In this document: piece by piece, positions 25,295-34,352 of the stretch
Layout of the letters: each line of letters begins with the position of its first letter
Position numbering within the stretch: position 1 is the first letter of the stretch
Assembly (NCBI RefSeq): GCF_000176855.2
Contig: NC_015138.1
Span: 3,658,001-3,722,000, forward strand
Direction of reading: 5' to 3'
Origin: Paracidovorax avenae ATCC 19860
GTDB lineage: Bacteria; Pseudomonadota; Gammaproteobacteria; Burkholderiales; Burkholderiaceae_C
Length of the DNA stretch: 64,000 nucleotides
Translations under genes and position numbers: made by a program
The notes under the pieces: model-generated
Seen by the model: the letters and a program-made list of their open reading frames with translations, nothing else
Told to the model about the DNA's origin: nothing
Databases searched by the model: none

Positions 25295-28078
25295 TCAGTG
25301 CGCCTTCTCCCAGTTCGGCCCCGTGCCCACCTCGGCCAGCAGCGGCACCTTGAGTTCAGCCACGCCCGCCATGAGCCGCGGGATCTCCGTGCGCAGCCAG
25401 CCAGCCTCCTCCTCCGGCAACTCGAAGACCAGTTCGTCGTGCACCTGCATGATCATCAGCACCTGCGGCTTGTCCGCATCCAGCACCGCCTGCACGGCCA
25501 CCATCGCCTTCTTGATGAGGTCGGCCGCCGTGCCCTGCATGGGCGCGTTGATGGCGGCGCGCTCGGCTGCTCCGCGCCGCGGGCCGTTGGGCGAATTGAT
25601 CTCGGGCAGGTAGAGCCGCCGGCCGAACACGGTCTCGACGTAGCCGCGCGCCTTGGCCGAGGCCTTGGTCTCGTCCATGTACTGCTTCACGCCGGGGTAG
25701 CGCTGGAAGTAGCGGTCGATGTAGGCCGCGGCGGCCTTGTTGTCGATGCCCAGGTTGCGTGCGAGGCCGAAGCTGCTCATGCCGTAGATCAGCCCGAAGT
25801 TGATCACCTTGGCATAGCGGCGCTGCTCGCTGCTCACCTGGTCCACCGCCACGCCGAACACCTCTGCCGCGGTGGCGCGGTGCACGTCCAGCCCCTCGGT
25901 GAAGGCGCGCAGCAGCGCGTCGTCGCCGCTCAGGTGGGCCATGATGCGCAGCTCGATCTGGCTGTAGTCGGCGCTGGCGATCACGCGGCCCGGCGGGGCC
26001 ACGAAGGCCTCGCGCACGCGCCGGCCCTCGGACGTGCGGATGGGGATGTTCTGCAGGTTGGGCTCGTTGCTCGACAGGCGCCCCGTCACCGCCACGGCCT
26101 GCGCGTAGTGCGTGTGCACGCGGCCCGTGCGCGGATCGGCCAGTTGGCTCAGCTTGTCGGTGTAGGTGCCCTTGAGCTTGGAGAGGCTGCGGTGCTCCAG
26201 GATCTTGGCGGGCAGCGGGTAATCCTCGGCGAGCTTTTCCAGCACTTCTTCGTCGGTGCTGCGCGCGCCGGTCGCGGTCTTCTTCACCACCGGCAGGCCG
26301 AGCTTGTCGAAGAAGATCTCGCCAAGCTGCTTGGGGCTGCCGAGGTTGAAAGGCTGGCCGGCGATGTCGTAGGCTTCCTGCTCGAGCTTGAGGATGCGCT
26401 GCCCGAGGTCGTGGCTCTGCTGCTGCAGCGTGGCCGGGTCGATCAGCACGCCATTGCGCTCGATGCGGAACAGCACCTCGCTGCTCTCCATTTCGAGGGC
26501 GTAGATGGCGCGCAATTTCTCGTCGGCCTCGATCAGCGGCCAGAGCACGCGGTGCACATCCAGCGTCTGGTCGGAATCCTCGCACGAATAGGCGGCGGCC
26601 TGCTCGACCGGCACCTGGGCGAAGGGGATCTGCTTGGCGCCCTTGCCGCAGAGGTCCTCATAGCTGATGCCGGTGCGGCCCGTGTGGCGTTCCGCCAGGC
26701 TCGCGAGGTTGTGCGGCTTGTGCACCTCCAGCACGTAGCTCTGCAGCATGGTGTCGTGCACGTAGCCCCGCACGCCGATGTCGTGGTTGGCGAACACGTG
26801 GCGGTCGTACTTGACGTGCTGGCCGAGCTTCGCCCGCGAGCCGTCCTCCAGCCAGGGCTTGAGGCGCTCCAGCACCGCGTCCAGCGGCAACTGCTCGGGC
26901 GCGTCGGGGCCGGAATGCGCCAGCGGAATGTACGCGGCGGCTCCGGGCTCCACGCTGAAGCTCAGGCCCACGATCTCGGCGCGCAGTTCGTCGAGCGACG
27001 TGGTTTCGGTGTCGAGCGCGACCAGTTCCGCGCCCTGGATGCGCTCCAGCCAGCGGTCGAAATCCTCCCAGGTGAGCACGGTGTCGTAGGCCACCTCGCG
27101 CCCCTGCGCGGCCTCGGCCACGAAGGTGGTTTCGGGGCTCGCGAACAGGTCGCCGCTCGCGCCGGGCAGCGTGGCCGTGGCGTTCGCCGGCAGGTCGTCC
27201 TGCAGCGCGCGCGCCAGCCCCTTGAATCCGTAGGCCTGGTAGAAATCGCGCAGCGCCGCGTTGTCGGACGCTCCCATGGCCACCCCGGCCAGGTCGGGCA
27301 ATCCATCCACGTGGCCCGCGAGGTCGCAGTCGGTGCGGATGGTGACCAGCTCCCGCCCCTTGGGCAGCCATTCCAGCGCACCGCGCAGGTTCTCGCCGGC
27401 CACACCCTTGATCTCGCCCGCCCGTGCCAGCAGCCCGTCGAGCGAGCCGTATTCGTTCAGCCACTTGGCGGCCGTCTTGGGGCCCACCTTGGGCACGCCG
27501 GGCACGTTGTCCACCGCGTCGCCCACCAGCGTCTGGTAATCGACCATGAGCGTGGGCGGAACACCGAACTCGGCCGTGACGCCCGCCACGTCGCGGCGCT
27601 TGCCGCTCATGGTGTCGATGATGGTGATGTGCTCGTCCACCAGCTGCGACAGGTCCTTGTCGCCGCTGGAGACGATGACCTCGATGCCCTGGCGCGCCGC
27701 GCAGGCCGCGAGGGTGCCGATCACGTCGTCGGCCTCCACGCCGGGCACGCAGACCACCGGCCAGCCCATCAGGCGCACGACCTGGTGGATGGGCTCGATC
27801 TGCGCGCGGAGGTCGTCGGGCATGGGCGCGCGGTGCGCCTTGTATTCGGGGTAGAGCGTGTCGCGGAAGGTCGGCCCGCTCGCATCGAAGACGCAGGCGG
27901 CATAGTCGGCGGGATAGTCCCTGCGCAGCGCCTGCAGCATGTTGATCATGCCGCGGATGGCCCCCGTGGCAGGGCTGGCCGGGTCGCCGGGCACGGCGCG
28001 CAGGTCCGGCATGGCGTGGAAGGCGCGGTAGAGGTAGCTGGAGCCGTCCACCAGCACCAGGGTCTTGGGTTTGCTCAT
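25295..28078 (-). CDS. polA: DNA polymerase I
   Basis: This 927-residue three-domain enzyme has an N-terminal 5'-3' exonuclease (LVDGSSYLYRAFHAMPDLRA, then VEADDVIGTLA), a 3'-5' exonuclease (VALDTETTSLDEL) and a polymerase. The polymerase domain shows ASADYSQIELRIMAHLSGD, RRYAKVINFGLIYGMSSFGL and the C-terminal MQVHDELVFELPEEE. All catalytic motifs are present. It fills gaps during repair and Okazaki fragment processing. Its upstream region is shared with the divergent DUF2782 gene. Confidence 0.97.
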   Translation of the reverse strand: MSKPKTLVLVDGSSYLYRAFHAMPDLRAVPGDPASPATGAIRGMINMLQALRRDYPADYAACVFDASGPTFRDTLYPEYKAHRAPMPDDLRAQIEPIHQVVRLMGWPVVCVPGVEADDVIGTLAACAARQGIEVIVSSGDKDLSQLVDEHITIIDTMSGKRRDVAGVTAEFGVPPTLMVDYQTLVGDAVDNVPGVPKVGPKTAAKWLNEYGSLDGLLARAGEIKGVAGENLRGALEWLPKGRELVTIRTDCDLAGHVDGLPDLAGVAMGASDNAALRDFYQAYGFKGLARALQDDLPANATATLPGASGDLFASPETTFVAEAAQGREVAYDTVLTWEDFDRWLERIQGAELVALDTETTSLDELRAEIVGLSFSVEPGAAAYIPLAHSGPDAPEQLPLDAVLERLKPWLEDGSRAKLGQHVKYDRHVFANHDIGVRGYVHDTMLQSYVLEVHKPHNLASLAERHTGRTGISYEDLCGKGAKQIPFAQVPVEQAAAYSCEDSDQTLDVHRVLWPLIEADEKLRAIYALEMESSEVLFRIERNGVLIDPATLQQQSHDLGQRILKLEQEAYDIAGQPFNLGSPKQLGEIFFDKLGLPVVKKTATGARSTDEEVLEKLAEDYPLPAKILEHRSLSKLKGTYTDKLSQLADPRTGRVHTHYAQAVAVTGRLSSNEPNLQNIPIRTSEGRRVREAFVAPPGRVIASADYSQIELRIMAHLSGDDALLRAFTEGLDVHRATAAEVFGVAVDQVSSEQRRYAKVINFGLIYGMSSFGLARNLGIDNKAAAAYIDRYFQRYPGVKQYMDETKASAKARGYVETVFGRRLYLPEINSPNGPRRGAAERAAINAPMQGTAADLIKKAMVAVQAVLDADKPQVLMIMQVHDELVFELPEEEAGWLRTEIPRLMAGVAELKVPLLAEVGTGPNWEKAH

Positions 28079-28136
28079 GGTCCGGGATTGTGCCCGCGGG
28101 CGGGTGTGCGCGCCCGCGCGGGCCTACAATCCGCCC

Positions 28137-28505
28137 ATGCGCGCCGCCACCACTCTCCTCCTCCTGGCGCTGGCCTCCGGGCCGGCCCTTGCCCAGACTC
28201 CCGCCCCTTCGCCCGCCCCGCAGGCCGCCCCCGCGGCCGACGCGCAACCCGGTGCCGCGGCGGATGCCGAGCCGGGCCGGCGCAACCAGCGCGTGGAGCG
28301 CATCCGCATCGAGGATGAAGGCAGCCGCGTGGACGAACTGCGCGTGGGCGGGCAGACGCAGAGCATCACGGTGCAGCCCAAGGCCGGCACCACCATGCCC
28401 GAATACGAAGTGCAGCCGCCCGACGGCGTGCGCGCGCGGCCCGGCAGCCGCAACGGCGCTGAAACCATCACCAGCCCGCGGGTCTGGAACGTCATGAAGT
28501 TCTGA
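28137..28505 (+). CDS. DUF2782-family exported protein
   Basis: This 122-residue protein has a signal peptide (residues 1-19, ALAQ). An Ala/Pro-rich stretch follows, then the conserved DUF2782 core: [20 protein letters not shown] and a PEYEV segment, ending RVWNVMKF. The family occurs next to polA and thrB in beta- and gammaproteobacteria; the role is unknown. The start at 28137 was preferred over 28065 because it opens the signal peptide. Confidence 0.8.
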   Translation: MRAATTLLLLALASGPALAQTPAPSPAPQAAPAADAQPGAAADAEPGRRNQRVERIRIEDEGSRVDELRVGGQTQSITVQPKAGTTMPEYEVQPPDGVRARPGSRNGAETITSPRVWNVMKF

Positions 28506-28653
28506 GCCCGGCCCGGGCACAGCCGCCCCGGCTCTGCCCTCCGCCCGCGGCGGGCACGCCCTCCTTCCCGCAGGGCGCCTGCCGCGCCATCCGGCCCCGG
28601 CGGCCCGCCCGCCTTTTTTCCTTCCGTCCTCCCGCTCTTCTCCCCGCCAAGCA

Positions 28654-29628
28654 ATGGCCGTTTTCACCGAAGTCTCCAAGAAAGAGGCGCGCGATCTGCT
28701 GCGCCGTTTGCAGCTGGGCACCCTGGAGTCGCTGCGCGGCATCGAAGGCGGCATCGAGAACACCAACTATTTCCTCACCAGCGACCAGGGCGAATACGTG
28801 CTCACGCTGTTCGAGCGCCTGACCGCCGAGCAGCTGCCGTTCTACCTGCACCTGATGAAGCACCTCGCGCAGGCGGGGATGCCCGTGCCGGACCCGCGTG
28901 GCGACCGCCATGGAAACATCCTGCACACTGTCGCGGGCAAGCCTGCCGCCGTAGTGAACAAGCTGCCAGGCAGGAGCCAGCTCGCGCCCGAACCGGTGCA
29001 CTGCGCGGCGGTGGGCGGCATGCTGGCCCGCATGCACCTGGCCGGGCGGGACTACGAGCGCCGGCAGCCCAACCTGCGCGGCCTGGCCTGGTGGAACGAG
29101 ACGGTGCCGGTGGTGCTGCCCCACATCGGCGAGTCCCAGCGCACCCTGCTGCGCTCCGAGCTGGCCTACCAGAACCACGTCGCCGCATCCGCGGGCTACG
29201 CGGCGTTGCCGCGCGGCCCGGTCCATGCCGACCTGTTCCGCGACAACGCCATGTTTGACGGCGAGGTCCTGACCGGCTTCTTCGACTTCTATTTCGCGGG
29301 GGTGGACACGTGGCTGTTCGACCTGGCGGTGTGCCTGAACGACTGGTGCATCGACTGGCCCACCGGCCTCCATGCGCCCGGGCGCGCCACGGCCATGCTG
29401 GATGCCTACCAGGCGGTGCGGCCGCTCTCGGCCGACGAGCGGGCCCTGCTGCCCGCGATGCTGCGCGCGGGTGCGCTGCGCTTCTGGATCTCCCGCCTGT
29501 GGGATTTCCACCTGCCGCGCGAGGCCAGCCTGCTCACGCCGCACGATCCCACCCACTTCGAGCGGGTGCTGCGCGGCCGCATCGCGCAGCCCCTGCATGT
29601 GCGCGCGGGCGGCGGATTCGCGGAGTGA
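28654..29628 (+). CDS. thrB: homoserine kinase (ThrB2/aminoglycoside phosphotransferase fold)
   Basis: This 324-residue enzyme phosphorylates homoserine in threonine biosynthesis. It is the APH-like type found in Burkholderiales and pseudomonads, not the GHMP type. Visible features are the start [18 protein letters not shown], the [12 protein letters not shown] loop, the Brenner-type catalytic motif [11 protein letters not shown] and the Mg-binding GFFDFYFAG. No other threonine genes are nearby, in line with the dispersed pathway in this group. Confidence 0.93.
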   Translation: MAVFTEVSKKEARDLLRRLQLGTLESLRGIEGGIENTNYFLTSDQGEYVLTLFERLTAEQLPFYLHLMKHLAQAGMPVPDPRGDRHGNILHTVAGKPAAVVNKLPGRSQLAPEPVHCAAVGGMLARMHLAGRDYERRQPNLRGLAWWNETVPVVLPHIGESQRTLLRSELAYQNHVAASAGYAALPRGPVHADLFRDNAMFDGEVLTGFFDFYFAGVDTWLFDLAVCLNDWCIDWPTGLHAPGRATAMLDAYQAVRPLSADERALLPAMLRAGALRFWISRLWDFHLPREASLLTPHDPTHFERVLRGRIAQPLHVRAGGGFAE

Positions 29629-29846
29629 GCGCCCCGGCCGCCGGCCACCGTGGCGGCGCGGCCACATGAAACCCGCCGGCGCGCCCGGAAACCCGTGCCG
29701 CCCCGGCCCATTCGTCCCTTCGGCGCGACAATCCTCCTGAACCACGCGCCGCGGCATGCCCTGGAGCCATGCCCGCCGGCGCGACCGCGCCTCCCGCGAA
29801 GCGCCCAGCCACTGCCCGACGGGCGTAACACGCACACTGCACCGCC

Positions 29847-30662
29847 ATGAAACTGCACATCGTCCCTGCCCGCGCCGGCCTGGAATGGGTCCGCCTCGGC
29901 ATCCGCATCTTCTGGCGCCAGCCGATGGCGCTGGCGGCCCTGTTCTTCCTGACCATGGCGGCGATGTCCATCGCCACGCTGCTGCCGCTCGTCGGGCCCG
30001 CCGTGGCCCTGGCACTGCTGCCCTCCGCCACGCTGGCCATGATGGTGGCCGCCGGCGACGCCACGCAGGGCCGCTTCCCCACCCCGGCACTGCTGCTGGT
30101 GGCCTTCCGCACCGGCCGGCAGCGCCTGCGCTCCATGCTCATGCTCGGCGCGCTCTACGCCGTGGGCTTCCTCGCCGTCATGGCCATCTCCGCGCTGCTG
30201 GACGGCGGACAGTTCGCCCGCGTGTACCTGGGCGGCGAGGAACTCACGCGCGAAATGGCCGAGCTGCCGCAGTTCCAGGCGGCGATGTGGCTCGCGCTGG
30301 CGCTCTACGTGCCGCTGTCGCTGCTCTTCTGGCACGCGCCCGGCCTGGTGCACTGGCACGGCGTGCCGCCGGTGAAGGCGCTGTTCTTCAGCATCGTCGC
30401 CTGCCTGCGCAATATCGGCGCATTCACCGTATATGGCCTGGCATGGACGGGGGTCTTCCTGGGCGCGGGCATCGCCGCCAGCGTGTTCGTGACGCTGCTG
30501 GCCCTCATGGGCCTGGGCAGCGCGCTCGCGGCCGGCATCATGGTCGGCACGGCCATGCTGCTGGCGGCGATGTTCTTCACCTCCGTGGTGTTCTCGTTCC
30601 GCGACTGCTTCGAGCCGCCGGAACGCCCGGCCGCCCTGCCCGAGAGCCCAGCCGCCGCCTGA
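29847..30662 (+). CDS. BPSS1780-family polytopic membrane protein
   Basis: This 271-residue membrane protein has about six hydrophobic helices and the conserved opening LHIVPARAGLEWVRLGIRIF found in a Burkholderiales family named after BPSS1780. The function is unknown. The helices are interspersed with RTGRQRLRS and LVHWHGVPPVKALFFS loops. It stands alone, with no obvious operon partner. The 218 bp before it hold no gene I can support. Confidence 0.75.
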   Translation: MKLHIVPARAGLEWVRLGIRIFWRQPMALAALFFLTMAAMSIATLLPLVGPAVALALLPSATLAMMVAAGDATQGRFPTPALLLVAFRTGRQRLRSMLMLGALYAVGFLAVMAISALLDGGQFARVYLGGEELTREMAELPQFQAAMWLALALYVPLSLLFWHAPGLVHWHGVPPVKALFFSIVACLRNIGAFTVYGLAWTGVFLGAGIAASVFVTLLALMGLGSALAAGIMVGTAMLLAAMFFTSVVFSFRDCFEPPERPAALPESPAAA

Positions 30663-30671
30663 GCCCTCGCG

Positions 30672-30725
30672 GTCACGCTTTCGTCACGAAAGCGTCAAAT
30701 CCCCGTCATCTCGGATTCCTAGCAT
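30672..30725 (+). promoter_or_regulatory. Pho-box array and -10 element of the PhoX-type phosphatase gene
   Basis: GTCA occurs four times at exactly 11-bp steps (30672, 30683, 30694, 30705), as in GTCACGAAAGC-GTCAAATCCCC-GTCA. This is the spacing of PhoB binding units (consensus TGTCA every 11 bp), so two full Pho boxes are stacked. A TAGCAT -10-like hexamer follows at 30720-30725, at the right distance for PhoB replacing the -35. Induction by phosphate starvation is expected. Confidence 0.75.
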
Positions 30726-30835
30726 CCCGGTCCGGAGACAGGCCCGGGTACGCCCGGCCTGCCCATCGAGAGGCCCGCTGCGCGTTCACGTATCGGCGGC
30801 GCCCATACAGCAGACCGACCCATCCGGAATCCAAG

Positions 30836-32782
30836 ATGTCCCACACCCCGATGCCCTCCCGCCGCAAAGCCCTGCAATTCCTGGCCGGCATGCCCCTGCT
30901 GCCCCTGGGCGCCAGCGCATCCGCAGCTTCCATGCTGGCCGCCTGCGGTGGCGGCAGCGATGGAGCGCTCTCCTCCTACGCCTCGACCAGCTTCAGCTCC
31001 ATGGCCGCGCCCACCCTGGCGCAACCGGCCGCCATGGCCACCACCACCGTGGGCTCCACGATGAGCGTGAAGTTCACCAATGGCAGCGCGGCCAACTACC
31101 AGCTGGCCTACCAGCCCTTCTTCATGACGGGCGACCAGGTGCCCAGCACGGCCGGCGGCACCATCCTGGCCGGCGGCTACTTCGACATCAACAACAAGCC
31201 GATCATCGACGCGTCGGTGCCCGGCAAGGAGCGCCCCTTCTTCTCCGACTGCCCCGATGGCACCTCGCTGCTGAAGCTGGACAACGCCAGCGTGTCGGGT
31301 GTCAAGGGCAACCCGGTGTTCGCCGTGGTGCAGTTCGAGTACACCACCCGCAACCAGGCCCAGGCATCGATGTACGGCCTGCTGCCCTCGCCCATCGCCG
31401 TGCTGACGCTGGACCAGGACCCGGCCACCGGCAAGCTGACCCTGGTCAAGTACCACAACGTGGACACGTCCGGCGTGAAGGGCCTGTGGATCACCTGCGG
31501 CGCCAGCCTCTCTCCCTGGAACACCCACCTGTCCAGCGAAGAGTACGAGCCCGACGCCACGCTGGCCACCAACGCCCAGCTGCAGGGCTTCAGCAAGGCG
31601 CTGTTCGGCGACGCCGCCAAGGCCAATCCCTACGACTACGGCCACATGCCCGAAGTGACCGTCAACCCCGACGGCACCGGCAGCATCAAGAAGCACTATT
31701 GCATGGGCCGCATCTCGCATGAACTCGTGCAGGTCATGCCCGACAACCGCACCGCCCTGATGGGCGACGATGCCACCAACGGCGGCCTGTTCATGTTCGT
31801 GGCGGACAAGGAAAAGGATCTCTCCGCCGGCACGCTGTACGTGGGCAAGTGGAAGCAGACCTCCGGCAAGGGCCCCGGTGCCGGCGACATCAGCTGGATC
31901 AACCTCGGCCATGCGACCAGCGCCGAGATCAAGGCCCTGGTCGATGGCGGCATCAAGGCCTCCGACATCATGGACGTGAAGACCAGCGACCCGTCCGACA
32001 GCAGCTACACGCAGATCTTCTTCAGCGGCAAGAAGAACTGGGTCAAGCTCAAGCCCGGCATGGAAAAGGCTGCCGCCTTCCTGGAAACCCATCGCTACGC
32101 CGCGCTCAAGGGCGCGTCGATGGGCTTCACCAAGATGGAAGGCACGACGGTCAACATCAAGGACAAGAAGGCCTATTCCGCCATGTCCTACGTGCAGACC
32201 AGCATGCTCAAGGGCAACGCCGCCAACCAGGGCGACATCCAGGTCGAGGGCCCCAAGGCGGGCGCCGTGTACGAGCACACCCTCACGGGCGGCCAGAAGG
32301 ACACGTCGGGCAACGCCATCAACAGCGAATGGGTGTCCGTGCACATGGAAGCACCGGCCGCGCTCATCGGAGAAGATCTGGCCAAGGCCGACGCGCTGGG
32401 CAACCTGGCCAACGCCGACAAGATCGCCAATCCCGACAACATCAAGTTCGCGGAAAAGCTGCGCACCCTGTTCATCGGCGAAGACAGCGGCATGCACGTG
32501 AACAACTTCCTGTGGGCCTACAACGTCGACACGAAGCAGCTCAGCCGCGTGCTGTCGGTGCCCGCGGGCGCCGAATCCACCGGCCTGCAGGCCGTGGACG
32601 AGATCAACGGCTGGACTTACGTCATGAGCAACTTCCAGCATCCCGGCGACTGGGAAACCCCGCTGCACGACAACGTCAAGGCCACGCTGGATCCGCTGGT
32701 GCGCGCCAACTACAAGGACCGCTTCGGCGCCTCGGTCGGATACCTGACCGCCACCAGCACGCAGATGAGCCTGAAGGGCTGA
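30836..32782 (+). CDS. PhoX-family (DUF839) alkaline phosphatase, Tat lipoprotein
   Basis: This 648-residue protein has a twin-arginine motif (PSRRKALQFLAG, residues 7-18) and a lipobox LAAC ending at Cys37. It should therefore be exported folded and anchored to a membrane. The body belongs to the DUF839/PhoX family of Ca/Fe-dependent phosphatases, with LWITCGASLSPWNTHLSSEE and MGRISHELVQVMPDNRTALM blocks typical of the family and GEDSGMHVNNFLWAYN late. The start at 30836 sits just before the Tat motif. The Pho-box array upstream supports a phosphate-scavenging role. Confidence 0.85.
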   Translation: MSHTPMPSRRKALQFLAGMPLLPLGASASAASMLAACGGGSDGALSSYASTSFSSMAAPTLAQPAAMATTTVGSTMSVKFTNGSAANYQLAYQPFFMTGDQVPSTAGGTILAGGYFDINNKPIIDASVPGKERPFFSDCPDGTSLLKLDNASVSGVKGNPVFAVVQFEYTTRNQAQASMYGLLPSPIAVLTLDQDPATGKLTLVKYHNVDTSGVKGLWITCGASLSPWNTHLSSEEYEPDATLATNAQLQGFSKALFGDAAKANPYDYGHMPEVTVNPDGTGSIKKHYCMGRISHELVQVMPDNRTALMGDDATNGGLFMFVADKEKDLSAGTLYVGKWKQTSGKGPGAGDISWINLGHATSAEIKALVDGGIKASDIMDVKTSDPSDSSYTQIFFSGKKNWVKLKPGMEKAAAFLETHRYAALKGASMGFTKMEGTTVNIKDKKAYSAMSYVQTSMLKGNAANQGDIQVEGPKAGAVYEHTLTGGQKDTSGNAINSEWVSVHMEAPAALIGEDLAKADALGNLANADKIANPDNIKFAEKLRTLFIGEDSGMHVNNFLWAYNVDTKQLSRVLSVPAGAESTGLQAVDEINGWTYVMSNFQHPGDWETPLHDNVKATLDPLVRANYKDRFGASVGYLTATSTQMSLKG

Positions 32783-32830
32783 CGGGCCGGGCGGCCCGCG
32801 CCTGCTGCGCCAGGCCGTGCAACCCATTCG

Positions 32831-32857
32831 AAAGCGAGGCTTCCGCCTCGCTTTTTT
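32831..32857 (+). terminator. rho-independent terminator after the phosphatase gene
   Basis: AAAGCGAGGC-TTCC-GCCTCGCTTT forms a perfect 10-bp stem with a 4-base loop followed by a T run ending near 32857. It lies 48 bp past the stop codon of the phosphatase gene. Confidence 0.9.
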
Positions 32858-32931
32858 CATTGCGGCGGCGGCCTCTCCCACCAGGGCGCGGGAGGTCGAT
32901 TCATCCCGGTGAAACGCGCGGTCATTACCAA

Positions 32932-32956
32932 TGATAATCAATATCATTCCTATAAT
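32932..32956 (+). promoter_or_regulatory. Fur box overlapping promoter of the imelysin operon
   Basis: TGATAATCAATATCA at 32932-32946 matches 14 of 15 positions of the Fur core TGATAATNATTATCA, inside a longer palindrome (AATGATA-N5-TATCATT). A perfect TATAAT -10 hexamer follows at 32951-32956. Fe(II)-Fur bound here would block RNA polymerase, so the downstream iron operon should be expressed under iron limitation. The leader to the first ATG is about 155 nt, with no ORF I trust. Confidence 0.88.
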
Positions 32957-33117
32957 GCGCCGCGCCGCCCGTCCACGATGGCCGGCACCACCGGGGCCCG
33001 TGCCGCTGCGCACAGGTCCGGACGCAGGCCGTCCCGGCCGCGGCTTTTCGCGCCGCCATCCCGGGACGGACCGGGGAGCCACGCTCCCGCCTTCAACGAT
33101 CTTCCCGAGGAGAAGCC

Positions 33118-34347
33118 ATGACCACCATCCCGTTCCACACCACCGCCCTCGCCAGCCTGCTGGCGATCGCCGCGCTCGGCGCCACGGCTCCCGCCAGCGC
33201 CCAGGCGCCGGGTGGCGCCGGTACGGATGTGGCGCAGGCGGGCGGGAAGCAGGCTACTTCCGCCACCCCCGCCGCCGTGGCGGCGCACTACGCCGTGCTG
33301 GTGCACGCGAACTACGAGGACACGCTGAATGCCGCCAGGACGATGCAGGCCGCCATCAAGGCCTTCACCGCAAGGCCGTCGGCGGAGACCCTGGCCGAGG
33401 CGCGCAAGACCTGGCTGGCCGCGCGCGAGTTCTACGGGCAGACCGAGGCGTTCCGCTTCTACGGCGGCCCCATCGACGACGACAAGGGCCCCGAAGGCCA
33501 GCTCAACGCCTGGCCCATGGACGAATCCTACGTGGACAGCGTGGAAGGCAGGCCCGATTCCGGCCTGGTGAATGACCGCAAGTTCGCCATCACCAAGAAG
33601 AATCTGGCCGCGCAGAACGAGCGCGGCGGCGAGGAGAACGTCGCCACGGGCTGGCACGCCATCGAGTTCTTCCTGTGGGGGCAGGACCTGTCCGAGACCG
33701 GCCCGGGGGACCGCAATTTCGAGGACTTCGTGGACGGCAAGGGCCGCAATGCCGACCGCCGCCGCCAGTACCTGAACGTGGTCACCGACCTGCTCATCGA
33801 CGACCTGGCTTCGCTCGTCAAGGCCTGGGACCCGAAAACGCCGAACAACTACCGCGCGAAGTTCGTGAAGGGCGGCCAGGAATCGGTGCGCAAGATGCTG
33901 GTGGGCCTGGGCTCGCTGTCCCGCGGCGAACTGGCCGGAGAGCGGCTGGAAGTGGCCCTCAACAGCCAGGACCAGGAGGACGAGCACTCCTGCTTCTCCG
34001 ACAACACCCACCGGGACGCCGTGACCAATGCCCTGGGCATCCGGAACGTCTGGCTCGGCGAGTACCGGCGTGCCGACGGCAGCCTGGTGCAGGGTGCTTC
34101 GCTGCGGGACCTCGTCGCCGCGAAGGACGCCGCGCTGGCCGACCGGACCACGCAGCAGATCGCCGCCTCCGTGAAGGCCGCCGAGGGCATCCAGGCCCCC
34201 TTCGACCGCGAGATCATCGGCGGCAAGGACGCCCCGGGCCGCCTGCGCATCCAGAAGACCATCGACAGCCTCACGCAGCAGAGCAAGGATCTCGTGGAGG
34301 CCGCCAACGCCATCGGCATCACCAAGCTGACCCTCGTGCAACCGTGA
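33118..34347 (+). CDS. imelysin-family iron-regulated periplasmic protein (IrpA-like)
   Basis: This 409-residue exported protein has a signal peptide (residues 1-28, ASAQA) and an imelysin/EfeO-like helical peptidase-M75 domain. The GxHxxE motif of the family is present in GWHAIEFFLWGQD, as are TWLAAREFYGQTEAFRFYGG and a CFSDNTHRD segment. Imelysins are induced by iron starvation and thought to bind iron or haem in the periplasm. It is the first gene of a four-gene operon; the next gene begins at or just after its stop codon. Confidence 0.88.
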   Translation: MTTIPFHTTALASLLAIAALGATAPASAQAPGGAGTDVAQAGGKQATSATPAAVAAHYAVLVHANYEDTLNAARTMQAAIKAFTARPSAETLAEARKTWLAAREFYGQTEAFRFYGGPIDDDKGPEGQLNAWPMDESYVDSVEGRPDSGLVNDRKFAITKKNLAAQNERGGEENVATGWHAIEFFLWGQDLSETGPGDRNFEDFVDGKGRNADRRRQYLNVVTDLLIDDLASLVKAWDPKTPNNYRAKFVKGGQESVRKMLVGLGSLSRGELAGERLEVALNSQDQEDEHSCFSDNTHRDAVTNALGIRNVWLGEYRRADGSLVQGASLRDLVAAKDAALADRTTQQIAASVKAAEGIQAPFDREIIGGKDAPGRLRIQKTIDSLTQQSKDLVEAANAIGITKLTLVQP

Positions 34348-34352
34348 AGGCG

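Noticed and set aside
25298..28318. 1006-codon open frame antisense to polA
   Set aside because: It mirrors the polA reading frame; composition is rich in His, Gln and Arg typical of antisense frames in high-GC DNA, and no family-like sequence is present.
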